DNA from: an archaeon
Lineage (GTDB): Archaea > Halobacteriota > Syntropharchaeia > Alkanophagales > Methanospirareceae
Direction of reading: 5' to 3'
Length of the DNA: 18,116 nt
Assembly (NCBI GenBank): GCA_030019325.1
Contig: JASEFB010000033.1
Span: 1 to 18,116, forward strand
Shown here piece after piece: positions 1-4,350 of the stretch. Each line of letters opens with the position of its first letter. Position 1 is the first letter of the stretch. Made by a program: the position numbers and the translations under genes. The notes under the pieces were generated by a model. It did no database searches. It was not told the DNA's origin and was given only the letters and a program-made list of their open reading frames with translations.

Positions 1-272
1 CTTCCACACTTCGGACACACCATTTCTGTTTGCTCCAGCTCTTTAGAATGCAGCATCTCCATCAGAGATTCTGCCACCATCCCTGTCAACTCGTGACGCA
101 TCTCGAAAATCGCTCCTACTATCTCGTCCAGTTTCCCTTCTTTCCCTTCCATCTCCTCCTCCAGCATGTTTAGCCAGATATCAAACTGCTCGTGAAGCCT
201 CTCCCGCACTCCTTCATTTATCTTCAACCCGGTGAAATCATCCCATGGAGCATGGATACTTGCACTTATCAT
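1..272 (-). CDS. Probable ISKra4-type transposase, N-terminal part, cut by the window edge
   Basis: A reading frame starts with ATG at 272 and stays open for 90 codons to the left edge, so only the N-terminus is present. A GGTG motif lies 8 bases before the ATG, and an in-frame TGA just upstream fixes the start. The protein begins MISASIHAPWDDF, continues with an acidic helical stretch (MLEEEMEGKEGKLDEI) and a segment HELTGMVAESLMEML, and reaches a zinc-knuckle-like CPKCG exactly at the edge. This order of acidic N-terminal helices followed by a Cys-x-x-Cys-Gly knuckle resembles my recollection of ISKra4-family transposases. The element would mobilise itself by DNA transposition. Its end should lie between 272 and about 367, directly against the broken nurA-like gene, but I could not define a terminal inverted repeat. 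The catalytic domain is outside the window, so the family call is moderate. Confidence 0.6.
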   Translation of the reverse strand, partial: MISASIHAPWDDFTGLKINEGVRERLHEQFDIWLNMLEEEMEGKEGKLDEIVGAIFEMRHELTGMVAESLMEMLHSKELEQTEMVCPKCG

Positions 273-367
273 CCTTTTTCACCACATGGGATGAATATAC
301 AAATCTTTTAATATACTTATTTTCCACTCCAAACTATCGAGCCTATAATCTTTTTATAGACTTATTC

Positions 368-1059
368 TTAATTGTAAGAATCAGGTAATGCACCCTGTTT
401 TGTTAGCTTATTCCTTCCGTACCTATATCCAATCATATTGATATTACTTATGCCAACATCAGTTCTTGCCATTATGCTACTCATTGATTGATCCCAAAGC
501 AGAAGATCGGATGCGAAACTTGGAGATCTAATCATGTCATATGCTAAAAATACCTCAGCTAAGAGCATCAACTGTGTATGGATAAAAGATAAATGATTTT
601 ATCATCATCCGAGCTGATGAATTGGTTTTCTGTTATATCGCTTAGTTCAGCAAAAGGAATAGGAATATACGCAACCATGCTCGTATCCCACTCTGTAGAG
701 TATCTCTCATACTTTATGCTTGGTGGCTTTCCAGTGAGTGCAATATTTCCTTTAACGCAATATGATGCGCCAAAGAATATCATATAATTCTCAAGCACCT
801 CTTTGAAGCAAGTGCCATCAATAGCAGCAAATTTAATATCTCTTGTCCCAAAAAGCTGTTCGATCGATCTTATAATACGTCTTATTTCAGATAGATTGTT
901 TATTAAAATGCCATAATCTTTGATTAAATTCTTAAAGAAGACATCATAAAATTCTCCAGCATTTTTAAATCGCTCTTTATACATCTTTTCATATCTATCT
1001 TTGGAGATATTTAAAGCATCTTCATACTCCCCTAAGATTTGTGCTATTTGAGATGGCAT
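368..1059 (-). pseudogene. nurA: Broken, truncated NurA-like nuclease gene
   Basis: Two overlapping frames together resemble a NurA-domain nuclease, the 5'-3' nuclease that works with the HerA helicase in archaeal DNA end processing. The first (568-1059, 163 residues) holds KFAAIDGTCF around residue 81, like the first metal-binding Asp motif of NurA. The second (368-568) holds LLLWDQSMSS, like the second Asp motif. They join at TGATG (566-570), where the stop of the first overlaps the ATG of the second; a -1 shift would also join them. NurA proteins usually exceed 300 residues. This one stops at 368, soon after the second Asp motif, so the C-terminal Tyr/His region is missing. No Shine-Dalgarno sequence precedes 1059 and no herA is nearby. 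I infer a decayed gene, perhaps cut by the neighbouring insertion sequence. The family call rests on motifs, not a search. Confidence 0.6.
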
Positions 1060-1445
1060 GATATAACGTTATGTTAATCTTATTCCATCATAAATTCTTT
1101 TGTATCCCCGCTATGATATTGAAGAAGGAAAGGAACGAGATGGCTCTTATGTCGACCGAAAATTTGTATCAGAATTGTTCATATCAGACAAAAAATAAGC
1201 GATTGAAGGGGATATTTGTATAGCATTCCCGCTTCGCCTTGGAAAGAAGGAAGCAATAAGAAGCGATTTGGAAAGGGAGGAGTTTATTGGAAGTGATCAA
1301 TAAAGCGATAGGAATGAGAGGTTAAATTTAGAAATAAATGAAACCAACGTCCTTCTTTCTACTCGCTTCTTCAGGCACTCACCCCTTCAACTCTTTTATC
1401 TTCAGTATCCTCCGCTCGATGTAATGTCCCCTCCTAAAAAATCTC
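1060..1445. other. Non-coding or decayed stretch between the nurA remnant and the permease gene
   Basis: No convincing gene is present. On the plus strand the frame 1094-1303 is open for about 69 codons apart from one TAA at 1196-1198, and reads as a charged, protein-like sequence on both sides of the stop (for example DGSYVDRKFVSELFISDKK before it). It has no start codon with a ribosome binding site and I do not recognise it. Next to the nurA start lies a perfect 10-base palindrome, ATAACGTTAT, at 1063-1072. Downstream of the permease gene, on the minus strand, AGGAGG and GGAGG tracts occur but no start codon follows at a useful distance. Confidence 0.4.
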
Positions 1446-2177
1446 CTACCACCACGGTAAGAAATTCCAAATCGCAAGCGTTCCAGCGAAAAGAGTTATA
1501 AGGAGCATGATTCGTTTCAACTTCTCCGGATTTATGAACTTTAAGAGATATGTTCCAACGATATAAGCGAGAAAGAGGAATGGGATGGAATAGATGGGGA
1601 GCATCAATAAATTCGCTGTCACATAACCTGAAATCGAAAATGACGCTAACGTGATAAAATCGATCAGTATTAGATAGGTAATCATGCACCCGCGTATAAA
1701 TGTGCTATCGTAACCCTGATTCACCAATCCCAAAACAATTTGAGGCCCATTTATTCCGGTCAGGACCCCCATAGAACCGCTCAAAAAACCGAGCGTAGTA
1801 AAAAGTAGTCCCTCATTCTCGGTTCTGAAGTGTATATCGAAGAGAAAGAGGATGGAAAAGGTCAACACACTCACCCCTATGATCAACCCCACTATTCTCT
1901 GTGCTAATAGACCAAACAAAACTATTCCCGCAACTATACCGGGAACTCCGCCGACAAAGATGTGCTTAACCTCAAAATTGAGCTTCTCTTTAAGTATAAA
2001 TACGACCGCCACAGCACATTCCAGGAGTATAATATAAACAACCGCATGCTTCGGCCCCAAAAAGAGCGAAATTAAGGGTGTTAATAGCATCGCAGAACCA
2101 AAGCCGGTAATAACCCGCACGGTAAAACCAAAAAAGACAAGCAAGCCCAGCAAGAGGTAAACGTAAAAGTCCCACAT
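1446..2177 (-). CDS. TSUP (TauE/SafE, former DUF81) family membrane permease
   Basis: A 243-residue, very hydrophobic protein with about seven membrane segments. It has the layout of the TSUP family: an N-terminal segment with ITGFGSAMLLTPLISLFLG (about residues 23-42), a central Gly-rich segment FLSGSMGVLTGINGPQIVLG, and a C-terminal run of hydrophobic helices. Family members export or import sulfite, sulfonates, sulfoacetate or other organic anions across the cytoplasmic membrane; the substrate cannot be read from this sequence. The ATG at 2177 gives the usual length of about 245-260 residues. The Shine-Dalgarno sequence before it is weak. The gene stands alone, with decayed DNA on both sides, so its context gives no substrate clue. 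The two Gly-rich half-repeats and the size make the family call fairly sure. Confidence 0.85.
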   Translation of the reverse strand: MWDFYVYLLLGLLVFFGFTVRVITGFGSAMLLTPLISLFLGPKHAVVYIILLECAVAVVFILKEKLNFEVKHIFVGGVPGIVAGIVLFGLLAQRIVGLIIGVSVLTFSILFLFDIHFRTENEGLLFTTLGFLSGSMGVLTGINGPQIVLGLVNQGYDSTFIRGCMITYLILIDFITLASFSISGYVTANLLMLPIYSIPFLFLAYIVGTYLLKFINPEKLKRIMLLITLFAGTLAIWNFLPWW

Positions 2178-2329
2178 TTCGCTTAAGCAACTGTTGTATG
2201 TTATTTGTCTTTAATTTTTTCATTCTTCCATTCTCAAGGTGAGTGCACTGAAAGAACGGGAGCCGATTTCAGTCAGTCTGCGATGAAAGGTCTGGTAGGC
2301 AAGAATGTATTAATTATTCTTTTGTGACC

Positions 2330-2347
2330 TTTTGCATCAGTGCAAAA
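2330..2347. repeat. Short inverted repeat (possible hairpin)
   Basis: A perfect 7-base stem, TTTTGCA (2330-2336) and TGCAAAA (2341-2347), surrounds a 4-base loop TCAG. It lies just beyond the decayed repeat block at 2384-2618 and could be a terminator-like structure for minus-strand transcripts coming from the HicB/HicA genes, or the end of an old insertion. It is A/T-rich and weak. Confidence 0.3.
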
Positions 2348-2383
2348 AGATTAAGTCAGCCTCCAATTGGAAGTTTTCTCATC

Positions 2384-2618
2384 CTAAAAAATACCTCTAT
2401 CAACTACTTCGTCAAGCTCCCTTTGCACCTCAATCGCCCTCTTAATCGCCTTCACCACCCTTATCAACGATTATCAGAGCCGATTTCCAGAAAAACTCTT
2501 TTTCACATCTTCAGGCAACAAGTCCTTCCATCCCACAGGATATACTTTCCTTTTCAGTCTTCCCCCTTCTTCTGACTCATTTATTCGGGTTAAGCCGACC
2601 TCTTCAAGCCTTTTAATA
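2384..2618 (-). pseudogene. Decayed copy: end of the winged-helix gene joined to the restriction-gene tail
   Basis: On the minus strand, 2464-2618 is a near copy of 3491-3646, which is the 3' half of the small winged-helix gene; the best 125 aligned bases show only about six differences. It is followed by a frame ending at 2384 that contains KAIKRAIEVQRELDEV. This matches the C-terminus of the restriction-modification enzyme at 4351 (KAIERTREVQRRIDDIF). The roughly 70-codon stretch between these parts, which is present in the copy at 3306-3500, is deleted here. No start codon or full domain survives. The copy has fused onto the end of the HicA-like gene and supplies its last residues. I infer a duplication scar. 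Confidence 0.7.
2464..2618. repeat. Direct repeat, copy 1 (partner at 3491-3646)
   Basis: About 155 bases nearly identical and in the same orientation as 3491-3646, starting near a shared CAACGA and ending at the shared CTTCAAGCCTTTTAA. Differences are scattered single bases. With its partner it flanks the HicB/HicA-like module and the truncated second antitoxin (about 2619-3300). Confidence 0.85.
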
Positions 2619-2829
2619 ACAGTGCCTCAATTTCCTCATCGGTGAAGCCCAACTGACGCAGTACAAGTTTCATGTATTTCGGTGCGAGTTCTCGCCTACC
2701 CATCACCACCGGTGCTCGGTACATCCGTCCGTCTTTTTCACGTTCGAATATCGCATGGCTGGTACCTCGCTGTCTGACGAATCTGGCACCTCCTCGTGCA
2801 AGAAGCTTGACAAACTTCTTACTCGACAT
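2590..2829 (-). CDS. hicA: HicA-like toxin (mRNA interferase family)
   Basis: A 79-residue basic protein with the HicA layout: MSSKKFVKLLARGGARFVRQ, then GTSHAIFER with the catalytic-type His, a polar beta segment, and the helix RELAPKYMKLVLRQLGF. HicA toxins have a double-stranded-RNA-binding-like fold and cleave mRNA; the HicB partner blocks them. I chose ATG 2829, 13 bases beyond the HicB-like stop. The upstream TTG (2865) and GTG codons would overlap hicB and have no clear ribosome binding site. The last residues (LLLKGLKRSA) lie in DNA copied from the winged-helix gene, so the native C-terminus was probably replaced when the repeat was made. The change falls after the conserved domain and may be harmless. 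The pair lies between direct repeats. Confidence 0.75.
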   Translation of the reverse strand: MSSKKFVKLLARGGARFVRQRGTSHAIFEREKDGRMYRAPVVMGRRELAPKYMKLVLRQLGFTDEEIEALLLKGLKRSA

Positions 2830-2842
2830 AGGCGGAACTTTC

Positions 2843-3139
2843 TTAGACACCTGCACTAACCTCAAAGGCTATGGTTTCCGAATAAGCCCAGTCTTGCGAT
2901 GGTCGCACCTGCTCGACATCTTCGATGAGAAATTCGCGAAGAACATCAGGAGGAGCGGGTCGTATTTCCGCCTCAAGCTTGTTCTCTTTCATGTACGAGA
3001 GATATTCTTCACAGGCCTCTTGCAGCATCTTCCGTGCCTCTTCGATGCTTTCGCCCTGACTGGCTACGTTGAGTTCAAGGCACAACGCCACGTAATAATC
3101 CCCCGCCTTTTTGAGTAAGCCCGTCAATTGCATGGTCAT
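2843..3139 (-). CDS. hicB: HicB-like antitoxin
   Basis: A 98-residue acidic protein with the HicB partial RNase-H-like fold: an N-terminal strand pair around DYYVALCLELNVASQG (residues 14-29), then a helix SIEEARKMLQEACEEYLSYM. It would bind and silence the HicA-like toxin encoded just downstream (gap of 13 bases). No separate ribbon-helix-helix domain is obvious in the C-terminus (residues 60-98), although family members often carry one there. The ATG at 3139 gives a normal HicB start, but no Shine-Dalgarno sequence is seen. A TATAAAAA tract directly precedes it. The gene begins inside the frame of the truncated antitoxin upstream, so the original promoter may have been lost or supplied by the junction. 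Confidence 0.75.
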   Translation of the reverse strand: MTMQLTGLLKKAGDYYVALCLELNVASQGESIEEARKMLQEACEEYLSYMKENKLEAEIRPAPPDVLREFLIEDVEQVRPSQDWAYSETIAFEVSAGV

Positions 3140-3284
3140 TTTTATAAGGATCGCGTACTAATAAAGCTTTCTTTAATCCGTCCAAGCTCTCTTCTTCAGT
3201 ATAAATAGAGTATCCTAAAGCCCTTGCTTCATATCCACCTTCTACTGATTCCTCCACAAGAAATATTATCTCGTCCATTTCCAC
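3075..3284 (-). pseudogene. Truncated HicB-like small antitoxin (often misnamed 2-oxoisovalerate dehydrogenase)
   Basis: The frame from GTG 3284 (or ATG 3278) starts MDEIIFLVEESVEGGYEARA and continues ALGYSIYTEEESLDGLKKAL. This is the conserved first half of a 65-75-residue HicB-like protein that databases often label 2-oxoisovalerate dehydrogenase E1 beta subunit. After about residue 42 the family's second half (normally a Cys-His-Phe motif and an IRLHFVRDE-like strand) is absent. The frame runs instead into the start of the HicB-like gene, which it overlaps, and ends at 3075. An AGGAGG tract 10 bases before GTG 3284 could drive translation, and GGTATATAAAG (3286-3296) resembles a TATA box. 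I infer a deletion that joined this gene to the next toxin-antitoxin pair. Confidence 0.65.
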
Positions 3285-3296
3285 TCTTTATATACC
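3284..3296 (-). promoter_or_regulatory. Possible TATA box and ribosome binding site before the truncated antitoxin
   Basis: On the minus strand AGGAGG is followed by TATATAAAGAG and the GTG at 3284. The AGGAGG tract (about 3295-3300) is well spaced for a ribosome binding site. The TATATAAA is too close to the start to give a normal leader for this gene, so its role as a TATA box is uncertain, though it could serve hicB downstream. Confidence 0.3.
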
Positions 3297-3305
3297 TCCT
3301 CCCTC

Positions 3306-3500
3306 TTATAAATCTTCTTCAACGTTCCATAAAACCTCGTCAATCCCCCTTTGCACCTCAATCGTCCGTTCAATCGCTTTCGTCACCTTCATATAATGCT
3401 CTAATTCCTCTAAGGATAATTTACGCCCTTTCCTATCCTTAAATACTTCCCCATCACTTGATATGCCCCTATTCGGTCAAGATAGACATTCTCAACGATG
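3306..3500 (-). pseudogene. Decayed C-terminal tail of a second restriction-modification gene
   Basis: The minus strand encodes IGAYQVMGKYL, then in a shifted frame KDRKGRKLSLEELEHYMKV and TKAIERTIEVQRGIDEVL, ending at 3306. This matches the last 55 or so residues of the enzyme at 4351-7431 (IGAYQVLDKYLKDRRGREL, then EEIEHYMKVAKAIERT). One missing base in the codons after KYL breaks the frame. Nothing further upstream of the enzyme is present; the frame instead abuts the end of the winged-helix gene. It is the remnant of a paralogue, not a copy-paste of the intact gene, because the nucleotide sequence differs at many positions while the protein stays similar. Confidence 0.75.
3330..3477. repeat. 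Copy of the restriction-gene 3' tail (relatives at 4359-4505 and 2405-2460)
   Basis: This block aligns along most of its length with 4359-4505, including the shared 20-mer ACCTTCATATAATGCTCTAA with one change (4359 copy: ATTT). A shorter form without the middle lies at about 2405-2460. All three are in the same orientation. Confidence 0.75.
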
Positions 3501-3646
3501 TCATAACCGCTTTCCGAAAAAACTCTTTTTCACATCTTCGGGCAACAAGTCCTTCCATCCCACGGAATATACTTCCCTTTTCAGTCTTCCCCCTTCTTCT
3601 GACTCATTTATTCGGATTAAGCCGACCTCTTCAAGCCTTTTAACTA
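3491..3646. repeat. Direct repeat, copy 2 (partner at 2464-2618)
   Basis: The longer-lived copy of the direct repeat, because here it is continuous with the rest of the winged-helix gene on its 5' side. The shared part ends at TTAAAAGGCTTGAAGAGG on the minus strand; beyond it the left copy turns into hicA sequence. Confidence 0.85.
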
Positions 3647-3784
3647 AGTTATATACCTCCTCAGCGTTCCATCCCAACCTTTCCGAGATGTCGTAGATGG
3701 TTAGACCCCTATTCGCATTAATGAACTCATAAAGATAATCTTCTGCACTGCAATATCCCCCTTTATCTCTGCTTTTATTTGCAT
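3501..3784 (-). pseudogene. Small winged-helix DNA-binding protein with a one-base frameshift
   Basis: From ATG 3784 the frame reads MQIKAEIKG and then leaves the coding frame at a run of five G (minus strand, 3757-3761). With one extra G it continues as GYCSAEDYLYEF, then INANRGLTIYDISERLGWN, EEVYNLVKRLEEVGLIRI and a basic C-terminus ending KKSFFGKRL at 3501. That makes 94 residues. The middle is a typical winged helix-turn-helix: IYDISERLGW as helix 2, EEVYNLVKRLEEVGL as recognition helix, then a wing. The length 284 is one base short of 95 codons, which fits a single lost base, either real or a sequencing error in the homopolymer. No start codon exists in the downstream frame before the conserved part. 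It is divergent from the gene at 3835 and may have regulated neighbouring restriction or toxin-antitoxin genes; that is inference. Confidence 0.65.
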
Positions 3785-3834
3785 CTATTAATTATATTAT
3801 AATGAGCAACGAACTATAAATGATGGTGATTGAG
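3785..3834. promoter_or_regulatory. Divergent A/T-rich promoter region
   Basis: Fifty bases separate the winged-helix start (3784, minus) and the ATG at 3835 (plus). They contain TTATATTATAATGAG (3790-3804), a TATA-like stretch usable in both directions, and GGTGAT (3825-3830) as a ribosome binding site for the plus-strand gene. Confidence 0.4.
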
Positions 3835-4128
3835 ATGGAAGTGATAAAGCTTAAGGTTCCAGACGTTCCGACGGCTCTTGGTGTATTAGAGTCATCACTC
3901 AAAAGAGAGTTGTTTTTGCTTGATAAGAGCATCTTTAAGACAAAGAAGAGGCTGACGGATTTTGAAGAGAAGAAAGGAATGCGAAGCGAAGAATTTTATG
4001 AAAAATTCGATAAAGGACTTGCGGGCGATGACCAGGATACTATGCTGTGGGCTGCTGAGTATGAGGCGTTGAAAGTATTGGAAAATGAGCGCAGCATTAT
4101 CGAGCGAATGCTGAGTCAATGCGAGTGA
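3835..4128 (+). CDS. Small helical protein of unknown function, paired with a DUF6516-like gene
   Basis: About 97 residues from ATG 3835, preceded by GGTGAT at good spacing; ATG codons at 3820 and 3823 in the same frame have no such site. After a short strand (MEVIKLKVPDVPTALGVLES) the protein is highly charged and predicted helical to the end (LKRELFLLDKSIFKTKKRL, then YEALKVLENERSIIERML), suggesting a coiled-coil or helical bundle. There is no enzymatic motif. Its stop overlaps the start of the next gene (ATGCGAGTGA, 4119-4128), so the two are translationally coupled. Two-gene units of a small helical protein plus a DUF6516 protein occur in archaea and are candidate toxin-antitoxin pairs. 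The role of antitoxin here is inferred from size, order and coupling only. Confidence 0.65.
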   Translation: MEVIKLKVPDVPTALGVLESSLKRELFLLDKSIFKTKKRLTDFEEKKGMRSEEFYEKFDKGLAGDDQDTMLWAAEYEALKVLENERSIIERMLSQCE

Positions 4129-4217
4129 AAGACTACTTTTCAGAAATTCAGAACCTCCTGCATAGGTCGGCGTTTATTGAAAACGTAGATGTCGAATATG
4201 AGTTGAAATCAGTTTGA
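4119..4217 (+). pseudogene. Truncated DUF6516-like partner gene
   Basis: A 32-codon frame starting at ATG 4119 inside the end of the upstream gene reads MRVKDYFSEIQNLLHRSAFI and then ENVDVEYELKSV before TGA 4215-4217. The beginning, with DYFSEI, LLHRSAFIE and an alternating strand, resembles the N-terminus of DUF6516-family proteins, which are normally around 100 residues and continue with a DGS strand and a conserved FPHHKH-type end. None of that follows in any frame before 4350, so the gene is truncated. If the upstream protein is an antitoxin, it has lost its partner here. The family call rests on recalled N-terminal similarity and is moderate. Confidence 0.55.
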
Positions 4218-4228
4218 GTGATTACATC

Positions 4229-4339
4229 TTATTTTTGTCTATGCACGTTCCTTAAAGTTCCACTGAATATTCTTGCGATTATGCCTCGATTTTTCAGAAA
4301 TCTCGCCCTTGCAAGCTCCAGCACAGTTCGGAGTTCAGA
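4229..4339 (-). pseudogene. Unidentified gene fragment after the restriction enzyme gene
   Basis: Just beyond the stop of the enzyme at 4351, the minus strand holds a 36-codon frame ending at 4229 that reads ELRTVLELARARFLKNRGII followed by ARIFSGTLRNVHRQK. It looks like the basic, helical end of a protein. No ATG is present; GTG or CTG codons near its start have no ribosome binding site. I do not recognise it. It may be another scrap left by rearrangement. Confidence 0.3.
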
Positions 4340-4350
4340 TTACTTCTTCT

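Noticed and set aside
2356..2382. Eight-codon minus-strand frame MRKLPIGG, like the start of AAA-ATPase/DUF1703 proteins (KKLPIGI)
   Set aside because: Only seven residues match a recalled motif and nothing of the domain follows in any frame.
2464..3646. CRISPR array or insertion-sequence explanation for the direct repeats
   Set aside because: There are only two long unequal copies with coding content, no regular spacing, and no transposase between them.
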